A DNA stretch of 64,000 nt from AAA164-E04 sp964342825 (GTDB lineage Bacteria > Verrucomicrobiota > Verrucomicrobiia > Limisphaerales > AAA164-E04): assembly GCA_964342825.1 (NCBI GenBank), contig CAYFHO010000009.1, positions 45,026 through 109,025 of the forward strand. The letters are read 5' to 3'. The stretch's first letter is position 1. Every line of letters begins with the position of its first letter. A program made the translations under genes and the position numbers. Of the stretch, positions 1 through 9,026 are shown piece by piece. The notes under the pieces were generated by a model, which saw only the letters and a list, made by a program, of their open reading frames with translations, had not been told where the DNA came from and did no database searches.

Positions 1-171
1 GATTCCTGTTTGACGTCCTCACAAAGCAAGGAAGTCTGAAGATCCGGTAATATTCTTGATGGTTCCATATATAATAAAATTCAAATTAATCTTGATTCAT
101 TGCATTGCAATGAAAGATCGGTAACTCTGAGGGATTCAGCGAACAATAAGAAGCAATTCCTTGGAATTTTT
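1..171. other. Left-edge region without a recognised gene
   Basis: No recognisable gene lies between the window edge and the end of folD. A short plus-strand frame (3-50) ends in TAA and could be the tail of an outside gene, but it is too short to judge. A perfect 8-bp inverted repeat (96-103 with 107-114, three-base loop) sits about 60 bases beyond the folD stop and could fold at the end of the folD transcript. It has no adjoining T run on either strand, so I do not call it a terminator. Confidence 0.4.
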
Positions 172-1062
172 TTAATGATCAGCAGAAAACGATTGCTCGG
201 CAGCTTGAACCGTGTTTTTGAGTAACATGGCAATCGTCATTGGGCCAACCCCACCTGGATTAGGCGTGATCGCTTTGGCTTTAGGTTGAACAGTGTCAAA
301 TTCGACATCACCAACCAGTCGTGTTCCGGATTTAGTATTGGCATCTGGTATGCGGTTCACCCCCACGTCCATAATGACAACTCCATCCTTTACCATATCC
401 GCCTTCACGAAGTGTGGCATTCCTATGGCCGCTACGATGATATCTGCACGTCGACAATGTTCAGCAATGTTTTTTGTGCGCGAGTGACATACTGTTACCG
501 TGGCGTTGGCATCTTTCGCTTTTTGAATCAGGATGGCGGCCATAGGTTTTCCTACAATGTTACCGCGCCCCAGCACGACGACTTCCGCTCCCTCCATAGG
601 GATACCAGAACGTATGAGAAGCTCATGAACTCCTGCTGGTGTACAGGGAAGGAATCCCCCAGGCTGATTCAACATCAACTTACCGACATTAACCGGATGG
701 AATCCATCGACATCCTTATGCGGTGAAACAGCGGAATAGATCGTGGTTTCATCGATGTGCCTGGGCAATGGAGCTTGGACGAGAATTCCGTGAATGGTTG
801 GATCAGCGTTATGTGCAGCGATGATTTCCAACAACTGGTCTTGTGTCGTTTGTTCATCAAGAACCAAGGTTTTGGAATCAATCCCAATTTCCTGGCTCTT
901 TTTTTCCTTCATGCCCACATAAACGCGTGAAGCTGGATCTTCGCCAACCCGAATAAAAACCAATCCCGGGGTAATCCCCTTTGATTTGAGTTTCTGGACC
1001 CGGACTGAGGTTTCGGCATGTATCTCAGCAGCTATCGCTCGGCCATCGATCAAGTTATCCAT
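172..1062 (-). CDS. folD: FolD, methylenetetrahydrofolate dehydrogenase/cyclohydrolase
   Basis: Bifunctional cytosolic enzyme interconverting 5,10-methylene-, 5,10-methenyl- and 10-formyl-tetrahydrofolate with NADP. It supplies one-carbon units for purines and formyl-Met-tRNA. Family hallmarks are all present: YVGMKEKK with the catalytic Tyr/Lys, GILVQAPLP, PHKDVDGFH, PCTPAGV, the Rossmann segment VVLGRGNIVGKP and the C-terminal PGGVGPMT. The length (about 296 residues) is normal. I chose the ATG at 1062; an in-frame TTG at 1074 would add four residues and overlap the stop of the upstream SH3-protein gene (TTGA). Either start leaves the two genes abutting, so they are probably co-transcribed, although their functions are unrelated. 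Confidence 0.97.
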   Translation of the reverse strand: MDNLIDGRAIAAEIHAETSVRVQKLKSKGITPGLVFIRVGEDPASRVYVGMKEKKSQEIGIDSKTLVLDEQTTQDQLLEIIAAHNADPTIHGILVQAPLPRHIDETTIYSAVSPHKDVDGFHPVNVGKLMLNQPGGFLPCTPAGVHELLIRSGIPMEGAEVVVLGRGNIVGKPMAAILIQKAKDANATVTVCHSRTKNIAEHCRRADIIVAAIGMPHFVKADMVKDGVVIMDVGVNRIPDANTKSGTRLVGDVEFDTVQPKAKAITPNPGGVGPMTIAMLLKNTVQAAEQSFSADH

Positions 1063-1070
1063 GGAACTGC

Positions 1071-2291
1071 TCAATCTGAAACTTTCAGTTCTTCAATTTC
1101 GATGACCGGAATCTTGGGCCATCTTGGATCCACGGATTCTTGTCCTGTGACCCGTATTTTGTATCCCTCATAGGGCTTGAGATCGGAACGACTTGGAGCT
1201 GTATGAAGGTGGAGTCTGCCTGTATAAAGATAATTCATCGTGCGATGGGTGACCGGATCTTCAAGTCGGTGGTAAGTTGGTGATTGAATGCTGCGACTGC
1301 GACGAACAATGCCTTCACGGGTTACAATGCGACGCAGCTCCTCAAGTGGATCTGTCGGATTCTCAGCAACCACCACCTCAGCTGGCAGCCTGTCCTGGTT
1401 CTGAGAATTCGAAACCACTTCTCCATTATTCAAAGGCTTGAGGCCCGTTTCTTCGGCTGGTGATTGGGGAGGTGTATTTTCGACCTGTTCAAACAAGGAA
1501 GGTTCCTGCGTTAATGGATTAATCTCCTGGTTTGTGGCGACTTCGGCCGTTTCAGGTTCAGCAATGATTTCAACCACTTCATTTGAAGTGGTTTCAACAG
1601 GAACTGGGGGTGTTTGTGCTTCCTCATTCTGGGCGACAGGAATTTCATCATTATCCGGTTGATTACCTTCAATGGTACTTTTGAGAATTTTTGTTTCACC
1701 CGATTTGGGATCGTCCACAATCAGAACAGGGGTTTCCTCTTTCTGGTTTGGCTCGCTGGATTTGGTCTCAGTAACAGGCGGAACCGATGGGGTTTCGGTT
1801 TCCACGGGATCCTTCACAATATCCACCAAACTGCTGGCAACATACGCAAAGGCGTTGGCCGGTGGTTTGATGGAAATCCAACCTGCCGTTTCTTTGATAC
1901 GCTCGACCTGATCCCCTCGGTTCAGACGAGCTACAATGGTGTAAGATTCGCTTGGTCCTGCACGCACATTCAAGCGTCCTGCCGTGACGGTGTTGTTGGT
2001 TGAGTCAATGTAATCACCAGCCACCCATAATACGGCCTCGGTCGGGAGCCCAATGCGATACCATTCGCGAGGGTTGCCTGGAATGGGATTGTCATGAACA
2101 ATCGTTTCCAGGACCTGCACCTTATCTCCGGTATTCACCTGTGATACAACCTCACTGAGGATGTTGGGCTGAGTCCGAACATTAACCCGCTCGGCGTTCA
2201 CCACCCCAGATTGAGCTGCCCCATGTAAAGAAGACAAACTCAAGGCAAACACCGTAACGGCAAAGAATATCCATGCAGACAATTTCTTCAT
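1071..2291 (-). CDS. Exported SH3-domain protein
   Basis: About 406 residues. The start at 2291 gives a clean signal peptide (MKKLSAWIFFAVTVFALSLS...); the frame is open further upstream, but that extension would run into the GH43 gene. After the signal come two bacterial SH3 (SH3_3-type) repeats, roughly residues 30-75 (VNAERVNVRTQP) and 100-145 (TAGRLNVRAGPS), a fold that commonly binds cell-wall peptide or other partners. A Pro/Glu-rich low-complexity linker of about 170 residues follows, then a compact C-terminal segment (about 325-406) rich in beta-type residues that I cannot assign. It is probably a periplasmic or envelope protein; no enzymatic motif is visible. The gene abuts folD downstream. 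Confidence 0.8.
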   Translation of the reverse strand: MKKLSAWIFFAVTVFALSLSSLHGAAQSGVVNAERVNVRTQPNILSEVVSQVNTGDKVQVLETIVHDNPIPGNPREWYRIGLPTEAVLWVAGDYIDSTNNTVTAGRLNVRAGPSESYTIVARLNRGDQVERIKETAGWISIKPPANAFAYVASSLVDIVKDPVETETPSVPPVTETKSSEPNQKEETPVLIVDDPKSGETKILKSTIEGNQPDNDEIPVAQNEEAQTPPVPVETTSNEVVEIIAEPETAEVATNQEINPLTQEPSLFEQVENTPPQSPAEETGLKPLNNGEVVSNSQNQDRLPAEVVVAENPTDPLEELRRIVTREGIVRRSRSIQSPTYHRLEDPVTHRTMNYLYTGRLHLHTAPSRSDLKPYEGYKIRVTGQESVDPRWPKIPVIEIEELKVSD

Positions 2292-2394
2292 ATACACCAA
2301 TAGAAATCTATCGCTCAATAATGTCAATCTTGGACCGGCACCGAAAGCCTGGAATGTGATATTATTTGCGAAGAGCTCATTCCCATGATCATGA

Positions 2395-4160
2395 TTACCT
2401 AGCATGGACGACTTCCGAGCGTTGTGAAATGCCATTTTCATTGAACGCTTCAATTTGAAAATAGTAAGCATCTGCTCGATCCATGCCCGTAAAATAATAT
2501 TCATTTGCGTTGTAGACCATCATGCTCCCATAAAGTTTGTCTGGGTGCTTGCCAAAATAAATATGATATCCGTCTGCCAGATGGTTCTGCTTCCACTTCA
2601 GCCAGGAAGAAAGTCGATTGCCCGCCTTTTCTGGGGGCGTACGGAGTACGGTAAAATCCTCTACCTCTCCGGGCGGAAGACCAGGTCCCTTGCCAAATAT
2701 CCTAAATCCACTGATCGCGAATTTACCTGTAGGAATGGAAATATTTTCCAATTTCAGGTATCGATAATGAACAGGACTTTCTAATTCACTGTAGTCGTGA
2801 GGCCTGTCCGCTTGTTGTTGACTCTTGTCCACTAGCAACTTCCAATTAAGCCCATCATCGGAGCCATGGATCCTGTATTGGTGAGTTTTACCCAAAGTTT
2901 TGCCCATAAACTCAGCCTCTTGGTCCGCATAATTGATTTGAATCGCATGAATGGTACTACGCGCCCCCAGGTCTGTTTGTATCCATTCACCCGAATTCGA
3001 AGTCTTTGCCGACCAATAGGTTTTTATATTCTCATCGACTGCAAAATTGGCTTTGAATCCGCCCAGGGTTGAGGAAACCTGCACTGGTTTTTGATAATTC
3101 AAAAGCATCCATCCTGTGAATAAACCCCTGGTAAAATCCTTATCTTTTGCTTCCTCAGGAAGATAGGTCGGGTAATCACCATAGGCAGTGTTGCAAAACA
3201 TGACATCATCCTGATCGAATCCCGCGGGCCAGATTCCAATCCGCCTTTCAAAATTATTTTTGACGGAAATAACCATCGTTGAAACGTGCCAGTAGTTGTC
3301 GTGAAGATCTTGAAAAGTCGAGCCATGACCGGCGCCGCGGGCAAAGCCTCCTGGTTTATAAGAGAACGGGTTATGTTTTTGATATCGAAACCCTCCCAAT
3401 GGTTGTTCGCTGACCAACACACCATCGGCATAACCACTGAATTCGGTTCCTGGTGCCGCATACTGGAAATAGTATTTTCCATGATACTTGGTCACCCAGG
3501 CTCCCTCTAAAAAAGGATTCAAAAAAGTGTTGTCATTATATTCTCCAAAACGCTCCCATCCGTGCTCCTCCGGGTGTAATTGCATGATCGGACGTGTTTT
3601 GCCAGTGGTCTGGAAATCCTGTGTTCGAATCTCGGTTCCTAATAACGGGTATTCATTGCTGGATCCCCAATACAGAAAAAGTTGATCTTCCTCTTCCTCG
3701 TAATGAAAAGCTGGGTCCCAGGCACCCACATTTAAAATATCAACCGCTATTTCCCACTTATTGTTTACCGGATCAGAACTTTTCCAAACAGGGAAATCAA
3801 GTTCCCAGGTTGATCCGTAAACATACAAGGCATCCTTCATCACCCAGCCGCCGGCGCGTTAAGATCGTGTATGTATTTGTCATCTCTCAGAAATTTTCGG
3901 GAGACAAAACTCCATTGCAGCATGTCCTCACTGTGCCAATAACCTTCCTGGTTGGTGGAAAACAAAAATAAACGATCCTTGAAACGGACAATCACAGGAT
4001 CCGCGGTCGTTCGATGCTTTCCCTTCGTCGCAAACCTTTCAAAAGGTGTGTAGCCATAATCAATGTTGATCGGATTACAATAGGTCTTCTGCTCGGCCCA
4101 ACTGCATTCGACACCAAGAATGGCCAGCACCAGAGGACAAAAGCACAGGAGTCTTTTCAT
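2395..4160 (-). pseudogene. GH43-like glycoside hydrolase with discoidin domain, frameshifted
   Basis: Two adjoining frames make one protein. The first (4160-3840) has a signal peptide (MKRLLCFCPLVLAILG...) and the start of a five-bladed propeller: YCNPINIDYGY, then ADPVIV carrying the usual first catalytic Asp region, then YWHSEDMLQW. It stops at TGA 3842-3840. The second (to 2395) resumes with VMKDALYVYGSTW and continues the propeller (WDPAF, EGAWVTKYHGKYYFQY, GHGSTFQD), then an F5/8-type C (discoidin) domain at about residues 255-390 and a fibronectin-III-like tail. Restoring one base between 3846 and 3847 gives NAPAAWVMKD in a single frame, so a one-base deletion is the simplest explanation. 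It would otherwise be an exported arabinan/xylan- or galactan-type glycosidase. Whether the lesion is real or a sequencing error cannot be told here. Confidence 0.8.
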
Positions 4161-4445
4161 GACTGATATGATCATCAGTTTATGTTGTTTTCGCAAAGTT
4201 AAACTTTCTGATGCAAGAGGAATGATCCGTGAGGATTTACAAGATGCAGCATTTGCCGTCGAAGTTAGAACGCTCAACCTCATTTACGATAAGTTTAATA
4301 ATGCATCCAACCAGCAGCATCAGTTGTTGAGGATTATCTCCGTCTCAATATCACAAATCTGTCCATGTAGGTGATCAGTTCACCCAATAGCCGATGGATG
4401 ATGGTTGTCCTGACATGGGTTTTAGGGCAGATTTCACCAACAAAT

Positions 4446-5219
4446 ATGACTGAAGAACAACCCAGACCCTATTATGAATCCGACCGAGCGATCAGTGAGT
4501 ATTTACTATTCCATTATGGGACAGCAGAGGACCAAATGCCGCATGAGTTCGGGCCGCATTCTGCGTTGAATTACCCCTTGCGGTGCGTCACTGAATGCCT
4601 TGATTCTGATGCTTTGCCTGACAACGCCAGGGCTCTGGATCTGGGCTGTGCTGTTGGTAGATCCACTTTTGAGTTAGCTCGCCATTGTTCAGAGGTGGTG
4701 GGAATTGATTTTTCAAATTCATTTATTGAAAGAGCCAATCAACTCAAATCAGAAGGCCAATGTGATTACTCTTTCATTGAAGAAGGTATGCTTGCTCGAG
4801 AAACTTCTGCGAATGTGGATCCACTGATTGAGCGCAACAGAGTCCGTTTTCAGCAAGGTGATGCCATGAATCTGCCTGAAGATTTGGGGAAATTTCACGC
4901 CATTTTGATGGCAAATTTGATCGACCGGCTCGTCGAGCCCATGCTTTGCCTCAACCAATTACCTGACCTGATGGAAAAGGGCGGTCAACTCATCATTACT
5001 TCCCCTTACACCTGGCTTGAGGAATATACACCCAGGGAAAATTGGCTGGGTGGTTTTGAAGAAAATGGCAAGCCTATCGGAACATTGGATGGTTTGATAT
5101 CCGGACTTGGGAGCAGCTTTGAATTGATCGAAACCAAAGATTTGCCCTTCTTAATTCGTGAACACGCTCGCAAGTATCAATGGAGCATTGCTCAAGCATC
5201 CATTTGGCGGCGGAAGTGA
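4446..5219 (+). CDS. Putative 4-mercaptohistidine N1-methyltransferase (ovothiol pathway)
   Basis: A SAM-dependent class I methyltransferase of about 257 residues. It has the opening YYESDRAISEYLLFHYG and the SAM-binding ALDLGCAVGRSTFELA. These resemble the C-terminal domain of OvoA, which methylates 5-thiohistidine to ovothiol A, and the stand-alone version found in PVC bacteria (recognition from memory of the family, not a search). An acidic strand (VVGIDFSNSFI) and a later QGDAMNLP segment complete the fold. The ATG at 4446 matches the family N-terminus; an upstream in-frame GTG at 4371 adds an unlikely extension. The last 28 bases overlap the convergent rsmE. The partner sulfoxide synthase is not in the window. 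Confidence 0.75.
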   Translation: MTEEQPRPYYESDRAISEYLLFHYGTAEDQMPHEFGPHSALNYPLRCVTECLDSDALPDNARALDLGCAVGRSTFELARHCSEVVGIDFSNSFIERANQLKSEGQCDYSFIEEGMLARETSANVDPLIERNRVRFQQGDAMNLPEDLGKFHAILMANLIDRLVEPMLCLNQLPDLMEKGGQLIITSPYTWLEEYTPRENWLGGFEENGKPIGTLDGLISGLGSSFELIETKDLPFLIREHARKYQWSIAQASIWRRK

Positions 5220-5944
5220 ATACGTTGTCCTAGAACCGAAAGCCCACAAGTCACTGCGGTTTCGGCACGCAGAATGAGTGGCCCCATGTCCACAGCCTGT
5301 GCACCTGAGGTGGTAAGAGATTGGATTTCATTCTCCGTGAAATCACCCTCGGGGCCTATGCACCAGCAAACTAAACGCCCATCTATATGCTCGGCTGCTT
5401 TCCAAAGAGGGATGGATGGAGTATCCGGGTATAGGCTTCCATAGAGACATTGGCAATCAACTTCAAAGGATCGCAATGTATCGTTCAAAGTTGCCGGAGC
5501 ATGTAAATATGGCTTCCAAACTGCTCCGCATTGTTTCATGGATTCAATGAGCAAGGTTTCGATTTTTTGAAGTTTTGCTGAAATGTCCTTCTGCTTCCAA
5601 TGAACCACTGATCTTTCGCATTTCATCAACCAAATATGGCTTACTCCGAGTTCTGTTGCCTTCTGGAGTGACCAGTCCATGGCCTTGGGTTTAAGCAGAG
5701 GAAGAGCCAATCCCAGTGAAAGGGTTGGTTGGCTCTGGTGGGTTTTGGATTCCACACGTACGGAGACACTTCGTTTGGAGCAGGAGATCAATCTTGAGTG
5801 TATCAAGTCTCCCAGTCCGTTCAGAACTTCGACTTCATCGCCCTTAGAAAGCCTCAGTACATTGAACGCATGACGGGCGTCCTGGGGCCGCAGCTCAAAT
5901 TCATCCTTTTGACATTCTGAAGGAGGAACATAGAACCGATGCAT
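5192..5944 (-). CDS. rsmE: RsmE, 16S rRNA m3U1498 methyltransferase
   Basis: Methylates N3 of U1498 in the small ribosomal subunit, using SAM bound in a SPOUT-type knot. The family pattern is clear: an N-terminal PUA-like part with HAFNVLRLSKGD, then QKATELGV, ESMKQCG, IGPEGDFTENE and the knot motif LILRAETA near the end. At 250 residues the length is normal. It follows dnaJ by 13 bases, giving the operon grpE-dnaJ-rsmE, a linkage seen in several phyla (dnaJ-prmA-rsmE in Firmicutes). The 3' end overlaps the convergent methyltransferase gene by 28 bases. Confidence 0.95.
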   Translation of the reverse strand: MHRFYVPPSECQKDEFELRPQDARHAFNVLRLSKGDEVEVLNGLGDLIHSRLISCSKRSVSVRVESKTHQSQPTLSLGLALPLLKPKAMDWSLQKATELGVSHIWLMKCERSVVHWKQKDISAKLQKIETLLIESMKQCGAVWKPYLHAPATLNDTLRSFEVDCQCLYGSLYPDTPSIPLWKAAEHIDGRLVCWCIGPEGDFTENEIQSLTTSGAQAVDMGPLILRAETAVTCGLSVLGQRIHFRRQMDA

Positions 5945-5957
5945 GGAGGAATTGGCC

Positions 5958-7121
5958 TCAGGAGCCGGTAAAGAATTTTTTGGCCTTATCGAAAAATCCG
6001 GTGGATATAGGATTCACGCGAGCATCACAAGATTCTGCAAAATCTTTGAGTTTTTCCTTCTGATCTGAATTCAATGAAGTGGGCACCTCCACATTCACTC
6101 GAACATGCAAATCTCCCCATCCATACCCTTTGACATTTTTGACGCCTTTTCCACGCAATCGAAAGACACTGCCTGGCTGAGTTCCGGCGGGAATACGAAT
6201 GGTGGCTTTACCAGAGAGCGTTGGGACTTCGATTTCAGCTCCCAAGGCTGCACTGGCGAAACTGATAGGAACCTCACAGATGAGGTCGTCCCCTTCCCTT
6301 TCAAAAATCTCATGCTCGCGAACATGGATAACCACGTAAAGATCACCAGGACCTCCTCCACGAACACCGCTTTCACCTTTACCAGTTGACCGGATCCGTG
6401 CGCCGGTATCCACTCCGGGAGGAATTCTCAAACGAACCTTGCTTGTCTTTTCTTTGCGGCCTGCACCCTGACAACGTTGACAAGGTTTTTCTATGGTCTT
6501 GCCGGCTCCCTGGCATCGAGGACAGGTCTGGGAAAACGTAAAGATTCCGCGCGAAGTAGCGATCTGTCCAGTTCCTCGACAAGCCGTGCAGTTGACGGTC
6601 CGTGAACCTGGGGTTGCCCCGCTACCGTCACATGTTTCGCAAGCATCCAGTTTGGTGATTGGAATTTCTTTTTCACAACCCAAGCTGGCTTCCTCAAAGC
6701 TGATTTCCATGTCGTAGCGAAGATCCGCGCCACGCTGAGGACCGTTGGGATCGCGTCGACTGCCGCCTCCGAAGAGGTCTTCGAAGATGCTGCCACCTCC
6801 ACCTCCGCCGCCCCCGCCGCCGAAAACTTCACGGAAAATATCAAACGGATCGTGGAACCCTCCACCCCCGCCGCCGCCAAAACCTCTGGATCTACCATCA
6901 AAAGCAGCGTGACCATATTGATCATAAGCCGCACGTTTTTGAGGGTCACTCAATGCTTCATAAGCTTGACCGAGTTCTTTGAAGCGCTCCTCAGCTTCTT
7001 TATCGTCCGGGTTTTTATCCGGATGATATTTAACAGCGAGCTTTCGATAAGCTTTTTTGAGTTCATCCTGAGAAGCACTTTTGCTGACACCCAGGATTTC
7101 GTAGTAATCCCTTTTCGACAT
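5958..7121 (-). CDS. dnaJ: DnaJ, Hsp40 co-chaperone
   Basis: Stimulates DnaK ATPase and delivers unfolded clients. Type I architecture is complete in 387 residues: a J domain (1-70) with the HPD motif (YHPDKN), a glycine-rich stretch (about 80-125) with two long Gly runs, four zinc-binding CxxCxGxG repeats (CETCDGSG, CTACRGTG, CPRCQGAG, CQRCQGAG), and the C-terminal beta-sandwich substrate domains. It lies 36 bases after grpE and 13 bases before rsmE on the same strand. dnaK is not in the window. Confidence 0.98.
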   Translation of the reverse strand: MSKRDYYEILGVSKSASQDELKKAYRKLAVKYHPDKNPDDKEAEERFKELGQAYEALSDPQKRAAYDQYGHAAFDGRSRGFGGGGGGGFHDPFDIFREVFGGGGGGGGGGSIFEDLFGGGSRRDPNGPQRGADLRYDMEISFEEASLGCEKEIPITKLDACETCDGSGATPGSRTVNCTACRGTGQIATSRGIFTFSQTCPRCQGAGKTIEKPCQRCQGAGRKEKTSKVRLRIPPGVDTGARIRSTGKGESGVRGGGPGDLYVVIHVREHEIFEREGDDLICEVPISFASAALGAEIEVPTLSGKATIRIPAGTQPGSVFRLRGKGVKNVKGYGWGDLHVRVNVEVPTSLNSDQKEKLKDFAESCDARVNPISTGFFDKAKKFFTGS

Positions 7122-7157
7122 GATGGTAATGAAATACTAAAAGTTGAGCACCTGAAC

Positions 7158-7832
7158 TCAGGAGGCATCTGAATCCTCCGAAGAAGGAGCTTTGGCCACT
7201 ACTACATTGGCGGGCCGGATCAATCGGTCATTGAGCTTGTAGCCCTTGCGAGCCTGTTCGATCACTTCACCATCCGGGGCCTCGGTCGTTTCTTTCTGAG
7301 AAACTGCTTCATGCCAGATAGGATCAAAGATTTTACCCAGAGCATCGATTTCCTGCAGCCCGGAATCTTTCAAGGTGCTTTTCAGTTGGTTATGCACCAT
7401 TTCAATGCCCATTTTAATGGAGGCCATGCTGTTGTCCTGTGCATTGTTCACGGCTGCCATGGCCATTTCAAAGTGGTCCAATGTGGGGATTAAACGTTCC
7501 ATCAGAGCCTCATTGGCGTACTTGACGGCTTCACCACGCTCCCTGGCTGCTCGTTTTTTAAAGTTATCGAATTCAGCGTTGAGTCGAACGAATCGATCCC
7601 AATATTCGTCTGCTTTTTGTGCTTTTTCTTCCAAATCCTTAAACACGCTGTGTTCAAGCGTCACCGGGCCTTGCTCTTCGGCAGGCTCATTGGCTTCACT
7701 TTTGTCCTCGGGTGCATTTTCGGTGTTTTCCGCATCTCCAACCACTTCCACCTCTACCTCAATGGATTCAGCAGTCTGAGACTTAACCTCTTCATTCACT
7801 TCGGATTTCGTATCTTTAGATTCCTTGCTCAT
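7158..7832 (-). CDS. grpE: GrpE, nucleotide exchange factor for DnaK
   Basis: Promotes ADP release from DnaK. It has a long acidic, disordered N-terminus (about 65 residues rich in Glu/Asp), then the coiled-coil dimer region with EYWDRFVRLNAEFDNFKKRA and the beta-domain signature near the C-terminus (KGYKLNDRLIRPANVVVAK). At 224 residues it is slightly longer than average because of the acidic tail. First gene of the grpE-dnaJ-rsmE operon. The only structured element just upstream is an inverted repeat at 7847-7864; no CIRCE heat-shock operator was seen. Confidence 0.97.
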   Translation of the reverse strand: MSKESKDTKSEVNEEVKSQTAESIEVEVEVVGDAENTENAPEDKSEANEPAEEQGPVTLEHSVFKDLEEKAQKADEYWDRFVRLNAEFDNFKKRAARERGEAVKYANEALMERLIPTLDHFEMAMAAVNNAQDNSMASIKMGIEMVHNQLKSTLKDSGLQEIDALGKIFDPIWHEAVSQKETTEAPDGEVIEQARKGYKLNDRLIRPANVVVAKAPSSEDSDAS

Positions 7833-7846
7833 TTCTTTCTATAAAA

Positions 7847-7864
7847 CTTTAACCTCTGTTAAAG
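7847..7864 (-). promoter_or_regulatory. Inverted repeat upstream of grpE
   Basis: A perfect 7-bp inverted repeat, CTTTAAC-ctct-GTTAAAG, lies 15 bases upstream of the grpE start codon. The position fits either an operator over the promoter/leader or a small hairpin covering the ribosome-binding region. It does not match CIRCE (TTAGCACTC-N9-GAGTGCTAA). The function is inferred from position only. Confidence 0.35.
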
Positions 7865-7989
7865 AACTTGGGAACATACGCAAGAGTCGGTTCGGATGCA
7901 ACAGCAAGTCGGCCAAGAAGGTGCGTTTTTTGTGATTGTCAGGCAAGATTTCGTTGCGGGAATCCCTTAAAGCCCCCTAATTTGTTGGT

Positions 7990-9009
7990 GTGTCCATTCG
8001 ATTGACCATTCTTGGGAGCGGGTCCAGAGGGAATTGTGCCTATCTGGAAACCGATGGGGTGCGGCTCTTGATTGATGCAGGATTCAGCGGAAAGCGAATT
8101 CGTGAACGGTTGGCCAGTATCGGACGTTCCCCGGAAACACTGACCGGCATCCTGGTGACCCATGAACATTCGGATCATACCATGGGACTCAAAGTCATCG
8201 CCTCAAAACTTGGAATCCCACTTTATGTCAATCGATTGACTCTTGATGCGATTACTTGTCAGACCAAAGCGCCATTCAACAGCAGAATTTTTCAGACGGG
8301 TCAGTCCTTTGAGGTGGGAGATGTTGAAGTTGAAACATTTTCGATTCCACACGATGCTCAGGATCCTGTGGGATTCCTCATCCGCTCGAACCATGGTCAC
8401 GTCGGTTTTCTCACGGATTTGGGGCATGCCACTCGTCTGGTTCTGGATCGTGTTCGGCCCGCAAAAGCTTTGGTTTTAGAAACCAACTATGATCTCCAGT
8501 TGCTTCAGGAAGACACCAAAAGACCGTGGAGCATCAAACAACGCATCACCAGTCGGCATGGGCATTTGAGCAACAGTGCTGCAGGTGATGCCGCGAGAGA
8601 ATTGGTTTCAGGTGAGTTGGAACACATTTACATGGCTCATTTGTCAAAGGATTGTAACGATCCAGCTTTGGCTGAAAAGACGGTCCAACAAGAAATCGAC
8701 AAGACTGGCGCCAGGCACATACGCATCCACAGAACCCAACAAGACACCCCCTGCCCTACCTTGATTCTTGGCGAAGAATCCAGCATTGAAACTAGCGCCA
8801 CCGAAGAATTGAATCCTGAAGGAATCAAGCTTTCCAAAAAGGAACTTGTCATTACGGAGAAAAAACACGAATTGACGAGGGAACCACAAACCGATTCCAC
8901 AGGCGGCTTGCGTGCAACTGGTCAGGCAGATGAAACCTCACATCGATCTTTTTTCAGTGGGCTGCAGAATGTGCTGGATGATATAGAAAACGAAAGAGAT
9001 TCAGATTAA
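7990..9009 (+). CDS. WalJ/YycJ-like metallo-beta-lactamase-fold hydrolase
   Basis: A cytosolic MBL-fold hydrolase. The N-terminus (LTILGSGSRGNCAYLE) and metal-binding THEHSDH at about residues 57-63, then IPHDAQDPVGF, SRHGHLSN and the late histidine in YMAHLSKDCN, are those of the WalJ/YycJ group, thought to be a DNA-processing phosphodiesterase. It starts at a GTG (7990). The hydrolase fold ends near residue 258. The remaining roughly 80 residues are a charged, low-complexity tail not usual for this family, finishing in a short amphipathic stretch (FFSGLQNVLDDIENE). It is divergent from grpE and followed 17 bases later by an oxidoreductase gene. Confidence 0.85.
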   Translation: MSIRLTILGSGSRGNCAYLETDGVRLLIDAGFSGKRIRERLASIGRSPETLTGILVTHEHSDHTMGLKVIASKLGIPLYVNRLTLDAITCQTKAPFNSRIFQTGQSFEVGDVEVETFSIPHDAQDPVGFLIRSNHGHVGFLTDLGHATRLVLDRVRPAKALVLETNYDLQLLQEDTKRPWSIKQRITSRHGHLSNSAAGDAARELVSGELEHIYMAHLSKDCNDPALAEKTVQQEIDKTGARHIRIHRTQQDTPCPTLILGEESSIETSATEELNPEGIKLSKKELVITEKKHELTREPQTDSTGGLRATGQADETSHRSFFSGLQNVLDDIENERDSD

Positions 9010-9026
9010 CAAGAAAGGTTTTATTC

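Noticed and set aside
155..174. AATTCC-tt-GGAATT followed by T run, possible terminator at the left edge
   Set aside because: The two-base loop is too tight for a real hairpin, and no gene can be assigned upstream on the plus strand.
2292..2504. Extended N-terminus of the SH3 protein beginning at 2504
   Set aside because: It overlaps the GH43 coding region by about 110 bases and hides a clear signal peptide that starts at 2291.
3838..3850. Programmed frameshift or selenocysteine at the GH43 stop codon
   Set aside because: Reading through meets a second stop at once and gives unrelated sequence. A minus-one slip has no slippery run. A simple one-base deletion restores a family-like sequence.
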